Of a stretch of 18,301 bases of DNA, positions 7,359 through 14,852 are shown in pieces. Origin of the DNA: Chrysiogenia bacterium. Lineage in GTDB: Bacteria; JAGRBM01. The notes beneath the pieces were generated by a model. It was given only the letters and a program-made list of their open reading frames with translations, searched no databases and had not been told where the DNA came from. A program made the translations under genes and the position numbers. Each line of letters opens with the position of its first letter. The first letter of the stretch is position 1. Location of the stretch: positions 1 through 18,301 of the forward strand of contig JAGRBM010000023.1 of assembly GCA_020434085.1 (NCBI GenBank), read 5' to 3'.

Positions 7359-8068
7359 GGAAAAATCTCGATCGTGGCGCCGTTGACCTTCCTTGCGGCA
7401 TCCGAGGTGAGATACCCCACCACATCGGCCACGTCCTCGGGGGCGAGTTGCGGCTGTGCATCAGGGAGTGAGTCGCGCAGCATGTCGGTGTCGGTCGAGC
7501 CCGGCTGCACAGCGACGACGCGAATACCGTCAGCCTTGCCCTCGGCGCAGCTCACATCCGTGAGCCCCTGCAGCCCATACTTGCTGGCGCAGTAACCGGC
7601 AAAGCCCGGGAACTTGGGCAGCCCCACCATTGCCGAGACACTCGAAACATTCACGATGATCGCGTGTTTGGATTTTCTGAGGTGCGGCCAGGCCGCCTTG
7701 GTCAGGATGAAGGGCGCGGTGAGGTTCACTCGCAACAGTTCTTCCCACTGCTCCAGCTCCAGGTCCTCGATGCGCGCGACCTGGTTGATGCCGGCGTTGT
7801 TGATCAGGATGTCGAGTGCACCCAGGTCGTCCACGCACTGCCAGGGCAGCGACTCGCAGAACGCCGCGTCGGAGAGGTCGCCGTGGGCAAAGACAAAACG
7901 GGTCTCTTTGGCATTGAGCTCATCGGCAAGCCTCGCAAGGGCGGCCTTGTCGCGGCCGGTTCCAAAGACCCGCGCGCCGCGGGCTACGAGGTGACGGGCG
8001 ATGGCCCGACCGATCCCTCGCGAGGTACCGGTGACCAGGGCAACGCGGCCGGCGTGGGTCTGCTCCAT
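7355..8068 (-). CDS. Short-chain dehydrogenase/reductase (classical SDR)
   Basis: This 237-residue NAD(P)-dependent oxidoreductase has the full classical SDR set: TGTSRGIG (13-20) for cofactor binding, NNAG (90-93), the catalytic serine in VNVSSVSA (S142/S143) and YCASK (Y159, K163). G38 R39 at the end of the second strand suggests NADP(H). I chose the ATG at 8068, where the family alignment starts (MEQTHAGRVALVTG); an upstream in-frame extension has no SDR homology. The start lies 10 bases after the stop of the pterin synthase gene, so the two form one operon. That pairing suggests a pterin or related carbonyl substrate (sepiapterin reductase-like role), but this is inference: many SDRs look alike, and 3-oxoacyl reductase-type activity remains possible. 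Confidence 0.88.
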   Translation of the reverse strand: MEQTHAGRVALVTGTSRGIGRAIARHLVARGARVFGTGRDKAALARLADELNAKETRFVFAHGDLSDAAFCESLPWQCVDDLGALDILINNAGINQVARIEDLELEQWEELLRVNLTAPFILTKAAWPHLRKSKHAIIVNVSSVSAMVGLPKFPGFAGYCASKYGLQGLTDVSCAEGKADGIRVVAVQPGSTDTDMLRDSLPDAQPQLAPEDVADVVGYLTSDAARKVNGATIEIFP

Positions 8069-8078
8069 GGGGGTGTGC

Positions 8079-8513
8079 TCAGACGATCTTGATTTCGGGG
8101 CGGGGCGGGTTGGTGGCGGTCTGCTCGAAGGGCTCGGTCGCGCGGGCAACCGCGTCGGCGTCCGCCTTCTCGCCCCGGTAGATCGCGCAGGCGTCCACGG
8201 TCTCGTAGAGTTTGATCTCCGAGAGCTCGGGAACGACGGGCTTGAGCTTTTCCCAGATCCATACGGCGATCGCCTCGCAGGTGGGCAGCGGGATGTAGTC
8301 ATTGAGGAAGCCGTGGTCGAGCTTGCCCATTACCTCGCGCTCGACGTGGCGGCTCATGTCGTCGAAGTCGATGAGCATGCCGGTCTCGGCGTCGACGGTG
8401 CCCTCCACCGAGATGAACAGGTTGTAGGAGTGGCCGTGAATGCGATTGCACAGCCCCCCGTGGTTGGGGATGCTGTGGGAGGCCTCAAATCGAAATTCCC
8501 GTGTCAGGATCAT
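8079..8513 (-). CDS. 6-pyruvoyl-tetrahydropterin synthase / 6-carboxytetrahydropterin synthase (QueD) family protein
   Basis: This 144-residue T-fold enzyme acts on 7,8-dihydroneopterin triphosphate, the product of GTP cyclohydrolase I. QueD forms 6-carboxy-tetrahydropterin for queuosine; PTPS forms 6-pyruvoyl-tetrahydropterin for biopterin. Seen: zinc ligands H13 (FEASHS), H26 and H28 (HGHS), catalytic Cys22, Asp66-His67 in KLDHGFL, and the pterin-anchoring glutamate in KLYETVD (E104). I chose the ATG at 8513: GAGAAGG lies 7 bases upstream, while a longer frame adds 13 residues without homology. A good promoter lies 53-81 bases upstream. It shares an operon with the SDR and follows ftsH. No other queuosine gene (queC/queE) is in the window, so QueD versus PTPS is left open. 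Confidence 0.88.
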   Translation of the reverse strand: MILTREFRFEASHSIPNHGGLCNRIHGHSYNLFISVEGTVDAETGMLIDFDDMSRHVEREVMGKLDHGFLNDYIPLPTCEAIAVWIWEKLKPVVPELSEIKLYETVDACAIYRGEKADADAVARATEPFEQTATNPPRPEIKIV

Positions 8514-8565
8514 GGCAAAACCTTCTCTGGCCCCTCTCGTCTCCAGTGACAATCAGGGAGGCCCC

Positions 8566-8594
8566 ATCTTAGGAATGATCGCGGTGGCTGGCAA
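8566..8594 (-). promoter_or_regulatory. Sigma70-type promoter for the pterin synthase/SDR operon
   Basis: On the minus strand TTGCCA (8594-8589, 5/6 to consensus), a 17-base spacer and TAAGAT (8571-8566, 4/6) lie upstream of the pterin synthase ATG at 8513. The predicted start near 8559 leaves a leader of about 46 bases containing the GAGAAGG ribosome site. It sits just downstream of the ftsH 3' end, so the pair can be expressed independently of ftsH. Confidence 0.5.
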
Positions 8595-8596
8595 CG

Positions 8597-8612
8597 GCCC
8601 CTGTCCCGGGGC
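8597..8612 (-). terminator. Possible weak terminator after ftsH
   Basis: GCCCC (8597-8601) and GGGGC (8608-8612) form a 5-bp GC stem with a 6-base loop 17 bases past the ftsH stop. There is no T-run after it on the minus strand, so termination is uncertain and read-through into the pterin pair is possible. Confidence 0.3.
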
Positions 8613-8628
8613 TTGAAAGACGTCTGAC

Positions 8629-10653
8629 TCAGGCGCTGGTGGCTTGTCCGGCGTCCGGACTCTCGGGGGCCAGCAGGGCATCGAGGTCCTCGCCTTCGAG
8701 ATGCTCGACGTCCAGCAGGCGCTTTGCGATCTCGATGAGCCGGTCCTTGCGCCGGGTCAGGATCTCCCGGGCCCGTTCGTGGGCTTCGTCGAGAATCTGG
8801 GACACCTCACCGTCGATCAGGTCGGCGGTGCCGTCGCCGTAGTCGCCGCGCTGGGTGACGCCCAGGTAAGGATTCTTTTCCTCGTCGTAGGCGCGAAGCC
8901 CGAGCTTCTCGCTCATGCCAAAGCGCGTGACCATGGCGCGCGCCATCTGCGTTGCGCGGCTCAGATCGTCGGATGCTCCCGTGGTGACTTCCCCGAAGAT
9001 CAGTTCCTCGGCAGTGCGGCCGCCCAGCAGCACGACGAGACGGGCCTTCAATTCCTCGCGGCTGATGAGGTAGCGGTCCTCGGTGGGCTGCTGCTGGGTA
9101 AAGCCCAGCGCGCCGATGGAACGCGGGATGATGCTGATCTTGTGCACCGGGTCGGTGTTGGGAAGCGACGCGGCAACCAGGGCGTGACCCGCCTCGTGAT
9201 GGGCCACAACTTCGCGCTCGTGCGGGTTCATGACGCGGCTCTTGCGCTCGAGCCCCGTGGTGATGCGATCGAGTGCGGAATCAAGATCCGCTTCGGAGAC
9301 TTTGGTATGCCCAACGCGTGCAGCGGTAAGTGCCGCTTCGTTGATGAGGTTTGCCAGGTCGGCGCCGACAAAGCCGGGGGTGCGGCCGGCCAGCTTGCGC
9401 AGGTCCACATCGGATTCGAGCTGCACGTCGCGGGTGTGGACTTTGAGAATGGCCTCGCGGCCGCGCACGTCGGGGCTGTCGACAATGATGTGACGGTCGA
9501 AACGCCCGGCGCGCAGCAGGGCCGGGTCGAGCACGTCGGGCCGGTTGGTCGCGGCCAGCAGGATCACGCCGGAGTTGGGCTCGAAGCCGTCCATCTCGGC
9601 CAGGAGCTGATTGAGCGTCTGCTCGCGCTCATCGCCGCCGGCAACCGGATTGACGCCGCGGCGGCCGCCCATGGAATCGATTTCGTCGACAAAGACGATG
9701 CAGGGGGCATTCTTCTTGGCCTGCTCGAACAGGTCGCGCACGCGGGCCGCGCCAACGCCCACGAACATCTCAACAAATTCCGATCCCGAAAGGCTGAAGA
9801 AGGGTACGGCAGCCTCACCCGCGACGGCGCGGGCCAGCAGGGTCTTTCCGGTGCCCGGCGCGCCGGTCAGCAGGATCCCCTTGGGAATCTTGGCGCCCAG
9901 CTTGGTGTATTTCTCGGGCTGCTTGAGGAAATCCACGACTTCGGAAAGCTCGGCCTTGGCCTCTTCGATTCCAGCCACGTCGGCAAAGGTGACGTGGACC
10001 TGGGTTTCAGTGTTCATGCGCGCGCGGCTCTTGCCGAAGGAAAGGATGCCGGCACCGGGCCCGCCGCCCGCGAACATCTTGCGGAAGAAGAAACTCCAGA
10101 TCAGGACAAGGATGAGAAGCGGCGCCACCCAGGAAATGAGCTGGGAGAGCCAGGTGGTCGAGAGCTCGATGTCGTACTTTACATCGTGCTTGTCGAGCAG
10201 GGGCAGCAGTTCCTCGTCCTCTGTAAGGCGCACGGTATAGAAGCGCTTGCCGTGCGGGCGCTCATCTGCTCCTGAGCCGGGCAGCTTGATCAGGTCTTCA
10301 GGCTTTTGCGGCGTTGTGGGTTGCTCCGCGGGCTCTTCGGGCTGCTCTCCGGGCTGAAGCTTGAACTCGCCGGTGATGCGTTCGCCCGAGACGCGGACGG
10401 TTGCGATCTTGTCGGCGCGCACTTCGTTCTTGAATTCGCTGTAGCCGATGCGCTGGATGTCGCGGGTTGCCCAATACTGCTGGGCCCAGAATAGCAGGGT
10501 AAATACCAGCAGCAGCCAGATCAGCGGAGAATTGCCGCGTTTGGGCGGCGGGGTCTCTCCGGATCCGTCGGGCTGGCGCGGGTTGCGCTGGGGGTCGCCC
10601 TCATTGCGGGGCGCACGGGGAGGAGTAGCCAGGCTGTTCCACCGATTCATCAT
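8629..10653 (-). CDS. ftsH: ATP-dependent zinc metalloprotease FtsH
   Basis: This 674-residue membrane-anchored AAA+ protease degrades misfolded membrane proteins and regulators as a hexamer. Order: TM1 (about 43-58, [16 protein letters not shown]), periplasmic domain (about 62-166), TM2 (about 168-190), then the AAA+ domain. That domain has Walker A GAPGTGKT (264-271), Walker [10 protein letters not shown] (318-326), the second region of homology [17 protein letters not shown] (371-387) and pore loop MFVGVG (296-301). The protease domain has HEAGH (486-490) and third zinc ligand D563 in [10 protein letters not shown]. All catalytic parts are intact. Compared with E. coli FtsH, a Pro/Arg/Gly-rich cytoplasmic tail of about 40 residues precedes TM1, and a Pro/Glu/Gln-rich insert (about 101-120) sits in the periplasmic domain. 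Two adjacent ATG codons (10653, 10650) are possible starts. Divergent from the SDR at 10751. Confidence 0.97.
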   Translation of the reverse strand: MMNRWNSLATPPRAPRNEGDPQRNPRQPDGSGETPPPKRGNSPLIWLLLVFTLLFWAQQYWATRDIQRIGYSEFKNEVRADKIATVRVSGERITGEFKLQPGEQPEEPAEQPTTPQKPEDLIKLPGSGADERPHGKRFYTVRLTEDEELLPLLDKHDVKYDIELSTTWLSQLISWVAPLLILVLIWSFFFRKMFAGGGPGAGILSFGKSRARMNTETQVHVTFADVAGIEEAKAELSEVVDFLKQPEKYTKLGAKIPKGILLTGAPGTGKTLLARAVAGEAAVPFFSLSGSEFVEMFVGVGAARVRDLFEQAKKNAPCIVFVDEIDSMGGRRGVNPVAGGDEREQTLNQLLAEMDGFEPNSGVILLAATNRPDVLDPALLRAGRFDRHIIVDSPDVRGREAILKVHTRDVQLESDVDLRKLAGRTPGFVGADLANLINEAALTAARVGHTKVSEADLDSALDRITTGLERKSRVMNPHEREVVAHHEAGHALVAASLPNTDPVHKISIIPRSIGALGFTQQQPTEDRYLISREELKARLVVLLGGRTAEELIFGEVTTGASDDLSRATQMARAMVTRFGMSEKLGLRAYDEEKNPYLGVTQRGDYGDGTADLIDGEVSQILDEAHERAREILTRRKDRLIEIAKRLLDVEHLEGEDLDALLAPESPDAGQATSA

Positions 10654-10672
10654 CTCGATCTTACTCTGGGTC

Positions 10673-10702
10673 TTGAAGGGGCCGAAGGCAAGGCTTCATA
10701 CT
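10673..10702 (+). promoter_or_regulatory. Candidate promoter for the atypical SDR gene
   Basis: TTGAAG (10673-10678, 4/6), an 18-base spacer and CATACT (10697-10702, 4/6) face the SDR start at 10751. The same bases also resemble a heat-shock (sigma32) promoter: CTTGAAG at 10672 and, 15 bases on, CTTCATAC. Neither match is strong. The element lies in the divergent gap with ftsH. Confidence 0.3.
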
Positions 10703-10750
10703 CCCCGAAGGCGCACCCGCGCATGAAGGCAAATCGGGAGGGGAGTTCAG

Positions 10751-11800
10751 GTGCCGACAGCCAGCGAAAATTCCAGCAAGCCAGCGGCCACAAAGAAACG
10801 CAAGAAGGCAGCAAAGAAGAAGACCGGCAAAGCCGCGGCGAAAAAGCACAATGTCCTGATTACGGGCGCGACCAGCACACTGGGGCGCCAGCTCTGCGAG
10901 CGTCTGCTCTACGACAAGTCCATTGGGCAGATCTGGGCGCTCTCGCGACGCGAGGTGCCCTACTATTTCAGGGACTTCGATCCCAAGCGCTTCGTCTTCC
11001 GCACTTGCGCGCCGACCAACGACCGCAAGTTGCTCGAGCTCTGCAAGAGTGAGGAATTCCTGCAGGCCAAAATCGACACGATCGTCCACCTGGCCTTCCA
11101 GGTCGGGCGTTCCGACGCGCATTCGGGCGCACGCGACTACAACATTCGGGGCACCCAGAACCTGCTGGAGATCGCGCGCGAGACGCCGAGCGTCAAGAAG
11201 TTTGTCTTTCTCTCCAGTGCGAAGGTCTATCGACTGCCGCGCGGGCACGTGGAAGTGATCCATGAGGACAGCCCGCTCAACTACAATCCCGATGCCGAGC
11301 CCTTCGTGCGCGACCTCGTCGATGCCGACCTGCTCTGTCAGGAAGAGATGGCACGCGGCTCCAAGTTGCAGGTGATCGTGCTGCGGCCGACCTACATGAT
11401 CGGGCGCAACGTGCATTCGTTCTTCGCCTACTATCTGGACTCCCCGGTGTGCCCCTATATTTCGGGAACTGATCCGCTCATTAACCTGATTCACTCGACG
11501 GATGTCGTGCGGGCGCTTCAGCGCAGCATCAGGCAGCCTGTCGCAGGCGTATTCAATATTGCGGGGCGCGATACCAAGACGATCGGGGAATTTGTGGAAC
11601 TGGCCGGGCATCCAAGGGTGCCGGTGCCGGAATTTGCTATCGAAACGGCATGGGAAGCGGTTCGGCGCGTGCGCTGGAACAAACACCGCTTCCCGTTGAG
11701 CGCAGCGCCGCTGCGTTACAACTGCGTTCTCTCCGGGGAGCGCGCGAAACACGAGCTCGACTTCGAGCCCGAGCGCCACGTCAAATTCAGCGAAGTCTAG
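10751..11800 (+). CDS. Atypical extended SDR (NAD-dependent epimerase/dehydratase fold) with lysine-rich N-terminal tail
   Basis: The 349-residue product has the extended-SDR Rossmann fold: VLITGATSTLG (35-45) with the GxxxxxG nucleotide motif, VHLAF (112-116), FVFLSSAKVY (151-160), LRPTYMIGR (211-219) and FNIAGRDTKTIGEFVEL (268-284). Where active family members have YxxxK within a P-Y-G-x-S-K block, this protein reads PFVRDLVDADLL (184-195). The tyrosine is replaced by Phe185 and the lysine by Leu189. It is therefore probably not a normal epimerase; it may bind NAD(P) as a sensor or scaffold. Residues 11-33 form a Lys/Ala tail with ten lysines, similar to histone H1-type tails. The start is GTG with GGAGGGGA upstream; the tail is in frame and follows a good ribosome site. 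It converges on the mlaC-like gene and shares its stop palindrome. Confidence 0.82.
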   Translation: MPTASENSSKPAATKKRKKAAKKKTGKAAAKKHNVLITGATSTLGRQLCERLLYDKSIGQIWALSRREVPYYFRDFDPKRFVFRTCAPTNDRKLLELCKSEEFLQAKIDTIVHLAFQVGRSDAHSGARDYNIRGTQNLLEIARETPSVKKFVFLSSAKVYRLPRGHVEVIHEDSPLNYNPDAEPFVRDLVDADLLCQEEMARGSKLQVIVLRPTYMIGRNVHSFFAYYLDSPVCPYISGTDPLINLIHSTDVVRALQRSIRQPVAGVFNIAGRDTKTIGEFVELAGHPRVPVPEFAIETAWEAVRRVRWNKHRFPLSAAPLRYNCVLSGERAKHELDFEPERHVKFSEV

Positions 11801-12390
11801 CTATCGAGCTTTTCGCGCAGGCGGCGCACCAGATCATCGAACCCGTGGTCGGTGATGATCTGGCCGAAGGAACTCTTGTAGTTTTCGATCAAGCCCACAT
11901 CGTCGAGAATGTAGTCGATGATCTGCCACTCTTTGCCTTTTTTGCGAAAGACGTATTCCATCATGATCTCTTCATCGTTCTTGATGATGAGTGTGCTGAC
12001 GATGGTGTTCCCGTTCTCGTCGACCTCTTCGCCTTCGTAGTTGATCTCGCCCTCGAGCAGGGTCTTGAGAGATTCCTCGGAAGAGGCGTTGCGGCGTGTC
12101 ACCTTGGTGAAGACGTCGATGTAGTCCTTGAGCTTGGCCTGGGGAATGCCCTTGCTGTGTCGTCCAAGGGATTCCATCGCAATGTATTCGTAGTCGAACA
12201 GCTCGCTGAGCACGTCCTCGATGTGCGCGCGCTTCTTCGCATCCAGCGGCAGGGGGTTCTGCTTGAGGAAGGTGCGCACTTCCTTGTCGCGATCGCGCAG
12301 GATCGCCATGGGCGAGGCCTCGGCCGAAGCTGTGCGAACGGCAACCAGGACAAACATGAGGCTGAGAGTGGCGGTGAGTAGTTTCTTCAC
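11797..12390 (-). CDS. MlaC/Ttg2D/HpnM-family periplasmic phospholipid-binding protein
   Basis: This 197-residue protein starts with a signal peptide (KK at 2-3, hydrophobic 4-18, cleavage likely after TASA at residue 23). The mature part matches the MlaC/Ttg2D fold: LFDYEYIAMESLGRHSK (64-80), YIDVFTKV (90-97), and the C-terminal EWQIIDYILDDVGLIENYKSSFGQII (154-179) with RLREK near the end. MlaC proteins carry lipid in a hydrophobic pocket across the periplasm, usually with MlaFEBD; HpnM is the homologue in hopanoid loci. None of the MlaFEDB partners is here. The start is GTG at 12390, set by GAGGAG 7 bases upstream and by the signal peptide; it lies 4 bases after the TolC stop. It is the last gene of the five-gene operon, so its cargo is likely the product made by the upstream genes (inference). 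Confidence 0.88.
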   Translation of the reverse strand: MKKLLTATLSLMFVLVAVRTASAEASPMAILRDRDKEVRTFLKQNPLPLDAKKRAHIEDVLSELFDYEYIAMESLGRHSKGIPQAKLKDYIDVFTKVTRRNASSEESLKTLLEGEINYEGEEVDENGNTIVSTLIIKNDEEIMMEYVFRKKGKEWQIIDYILDDVGLIENYKSSFGQIITDHGFDDLVRRLREKLDS

Positions 12391-12394
12391 GTGA

Positions 12395-13831
12395 TTACTC
12401 CTCGGTGACGGGCAGCGGAAGCGCGGCTTCTTCCTTGAGCCTGGAGTAGGCTGAGTGGTAGTCGAACACCGCCTCCAGATAGGTGCCGCGCAAGTCCACG
12501 TAGGAACCATAGGCATTGAGCAATTCATCGGTGCCGGTGACACCGATGTTGAAGTTCAGGGTGGTGGAGCGGAACCATTTTTTGGCAGAGCGCAGCGCCC
12601 GGGTGAGCGCGTCGTGGGCCTTCTGGGCGCGGACGGCCTCAAGATAGGCGTCTTCGACTTTCAGGGAGAATCCGAACTCGGCGGCGGCCTGGGTGGCTTC
12701 CATTTCAAGGAGCTTGGCCTTGGCCGTCTTGTATTCCGCGTACTTGCGATGCAGGGACAAGTCCCAGCGCAGGCCCAGGAAGGGGCCGGCCGCAAAGTTG
12801 TTGAACGTATCGCCGATGAAGGGATTCGTCAGGTTCTCGCGGTTGGGGGCATTCGACCACTCCAGGTGGCCGCCGATGAAAATATCGGGGTACATGTTGG
12901 CGCGCGCTTCCTGCATCTCCGCAACGCGCGCGTCGATCCCCGAGCGCACCTTGCGCATCTCCAAGCGGTTATGCATCGCGCTGTCGATGTAATAGTCGAG
13001 GGACTGAAGCTCTTCCTTCGGCGGTTTGAGGCTGCGGTCGGCGGGCTTGAACTGCTGGTTGGCCTGCAGGCCCAGCATGCGTTTGAGCGTGCGCCGGGCG
13101 ATGCCGAGCTTCTGGTTGAGTTCCTCGATGCGTGCGGAGAGGCGCGCGCGGAAAAGCTCAATCTTGTAGAGGTCCACGTTGGTGACCTCGCCGGTCTCGG
13201 CCTCGAGTTTTTCCTTGATGGAGTCGTAGGCCTTGTCCAGATTCTTCTGCACGTCGGTCAAAATCTTCCAGGCGTCGCGCCCCAGCAAGACGCCCCAGTA
13301 GGCCATCTTGATGCGTTCGCGAATTTCGCGGACCTTGGCGTCGTAGTCGGCCTCTGCCACCTGCACGCCGGCGGTCGCGCGCTTGAGGGCGGCGTCAAGC
13401 TTTCCGAAGGTATAGATCGGCTGGATGATGTCGAGCTGCACGCGGTTGAAGGGGCCGATTTTGTCGATGAAGTCCTGGTCGGAGTCCGGCGAGTAGAAGA
13501 TGTCGCCGCGGGCCTCGGTGATTCCGGTGAAGGTATAGGTCAGGTTCGCGATGGGGAGCCAGCGGGCGCGCTTGGCCTGGTCGATGTAGCTCTCGGAGAC
13601 CGCGCGCGCCGCGCGCGCGGCTTCAATCTCCTCGCTGCGTTCGACTGCCACGGCCATGGCTTCTTCGAGGCTCATTTTGACGATCTCGGTCTCAGTGGGG
13701 TCGACTTCCTCGGCAACCTCGGAATCAGCATCCTCGGAATCCCCACTGTCCTGCGCCAGCGCGGGATGTGGCACAAGGACCAGCCGCCCGAGCAGCAAGA
13801 CAAGCATGAGTAGTTCCAGCAGACGCTTCAC
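12395..13831 (-). CDS. TolC-family outer-membrane efflux protein
   Basis: The 478-residue product has a signal peptide (1-26, cleavage likely after PALA), a short very acidic linker (29-49) and an outer-membrane factor domain from about residue 53 (MSLEEAMAVAVERS). The domain has the two-fold repeat of OMF proteins, with long heptad-like helices and beta segments such as LTYTFTGITEARGD and FLGLRWDLSLHRKYAEYK. Such proteins form trimeric channels linking an inner-membrane pump or a periplasmic partner to the outside. No periplasmic adaptor (HlyD/AcrA type) is in the operon, which is unusual. The start is GTG at 13831 with AAGGAG 7 bases upstream; it overlaps the flippase stop (GTGA), so translation is coupled. 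A longer in-frame upstream stretch is just the other gene's antiframe. Confidence 0.92.
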   Translation of the reverse strand: MKRLLELLMLVLLLGRLVLVPHPALAQDSGDSEDADSEVAEEVDPTETEIVKMSLEEAMAVAVERSEEIEAARAARAVSESYIDQAKRARWLPIANLTYTFTGITEARGDIFYSPDSDQDFIDKIGPFNRVQLDIIQPIYTFGKLDAALKRATAGVQVAEADYDAKVREIRERIKMAYWGVLLGRDAWKILTDVQKNLDKAYDSIKEKLEAETGEVTNVDLYKIELFRARLSARIEELNQKLGIARRTLKRMLGLQANQQFKPADRSLKPPKEELQSLDYYIDSAMHNRLEMRKVRSGIDARVAEMQEARANMYPDIFIGGHLEWSNAPNRENLTNPFIGDTFNNFAAGPFLGLRWDLSLHRKYAEYKTAKAKLLEMEATQAAAEFGFSLKVEDAYLEAVRAQKAHDALTRALRSAKKWFRSTTLNFNIGVTGTDELLNAYGSYVDLRGTYLEAVFDYHSAYSRLKEEAALPLPVTEE

Positions 13832-14829
13832 GATTCGACTCCTTCTTCGGCTGGGGCGTTCCCCGTGTCCGGACGGAAGACTAGCAACAGGTAGCTCAGT
13901 CCCGCAAAGGTCAGTGTTCGCACGCGGCGCAGTATGCCCATGGATACACCACCTTCCATTCCGAGGCCCAGGGATTTCAGCAGCAGGCCATGGCCACCTT
14001 CGTAGGCCCCCAGCGCTCCAGGGATAAATGAAAACGCAGCATTGATGATTACGGCTGCGGCGGAGATCACATACGCCGCAAGAAAATTCATATCCATACC
14101 CAGCAACCAGGCGATTACCCACACGTCCACGGCCCGGAACACGCGCCCCAGGAAATGCAGCGAGAGGGCCATAAGAAAGCGAATCTGGTGGGTTTCCCAG
14201 AACGCGGCCAGGTCGGCATCGATCCGCTCCATGCGCTCACGTCGCTCATGGGAAAATTTTACGCCGATTTTTTCGAGAAGATTCATGAACCCGAGAATTG
14301 TGTGGCCCTTGCGCTGACGGCGGATGATCCAGCCGATCGCTACTAACCAGACAGTCAGGAGGGCGCAGGCCGCCCCGAGAATCATGGGCTCGCCGGTGAA
14401 GACGAGAAAACCCAGCAGCAGACCGCTCGCCATGTAGAGCAGGCTGGCCAGAAAATAGATCGTTTTGTCGAGAACGACGTAGGTCGCGCCCTGATCACCG
14501 TCCAGGTGTTCCTTGAGCAGCCAGACCTTGACGGGTTCGCCGCCGAGGTTGAGGAAGGGCGTGAGGGTGTTGACCGCTTCGCCGGCCAGGCGCGTGTGCC
14601 ACAGGCGCTTCCACCCGATGGTGGGGTGATTCCGGTCGAAGAGCATGCGCCAGGCCAGCGCCGCTGTGGTGTTCCATGCCAGCGAGAGCAGGAGCAAAAT
14701 GCCGAAGCCCCAGCCCACGCTGAGCAGTTGGTCGAGGATGTCCTGCGGGCCCGCACGCCAGACGAGTGCGCTCAGGAGTAACACTCCCGCAAACAGCAAC
14801 AAGAATCGGCGCAGGGATTTACCGGTCAT
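13828..14829 (-). CDS. Lysylphosphatidylglycerol synthase TM / HpnL-type putative flippase
   Basis: This 333-residue integral membrane protein belongs to the UPF0104/LPG-synthase transmembrane family (the flippase half of MprF; HpnL in hopanoid loci). Hydrophobic segments: about 8-24, 38-60, 116-144, 149-169, 218-243, 248-267 and 301-318. Conserved family blocks are LAGEAVNTLTPFLNLGGEPVK (81-101) and FIPGALGAYEGG (268-279). Members move lipids or polyprenyl-linked compounds between membrane leaflets or are assumed to. There is no soluble LPG-synthase domain, so it is the transport half only. The ATG at 14829 (MTGKSLRRF) follows a fair GAGG site and gives the usual family start. It sits 23 bases after the phosphatidyltransferase and overlaps the tolC-like gene by 4 bases. 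Flipping the lipid made by the preceding two genes is the natural hypothesis. Confidence 0.87.
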   Translation of the reverse strand: MTGKSLRRFLLLFAGVLLLSALVWRAGPQDILDQLLSVGWGFGILLLLSLAWNTTAALAWRMLFDRNHPTIGWKRLWHTRLAGEAVNTLTPFLNLGGEPVKVWLLKEHLDGDQGATYVVLDKTIYFLASLLYMASGLLLGFLVFTGEPMILGAACALLTVWLVAIGWIIRRQRKGHTILGFMNLLEKIGVKFSHERRERMERIDADLAAFWETHQIRFLMALSLHFLGRVFRAVDVWVIAWLLGMDMNFLAAYVISAAAVIINAAFSFIPGALGAYEGGHGLLLKSLGLGMEGGVSMGILRRVRTLTFAGLSYLLLVFRPDTGNAPAEEGVES

Positions 14830-14852
14830 GTTTCGGCGCCTCGCCGAGGGGC

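Noticed and set aside
8644-10275. 543-codon plus-strand open frame opposite ftsH
   Set aside because: Antisense shadow of an unmistakable FtsH; no motif and no ribosome site seen.
10684-10730. Three GAAGGC copies in the ftsH/SDR divergent region
   Set aside because: Uneven spacing (23 and 18 bases) and a common hexamer for this composition; not convincing as binding boxes.
12455-13813. 452-codon plus-strand open frame opposite the TolC-like gene
   Set aside because: Antisense shadow; Val/Leu/Gly-rich low-information translation, while the minus strand has signal peptide, OMF domain and a coupled start.
12395-14122. Longer version of the TolC-like protein starting upstream of 13831
   Set aside because: The extra 97 residues are the out-of-frame overlap with the flippase gene; the GTG at 13831 has the ribosome site and signal peptide.
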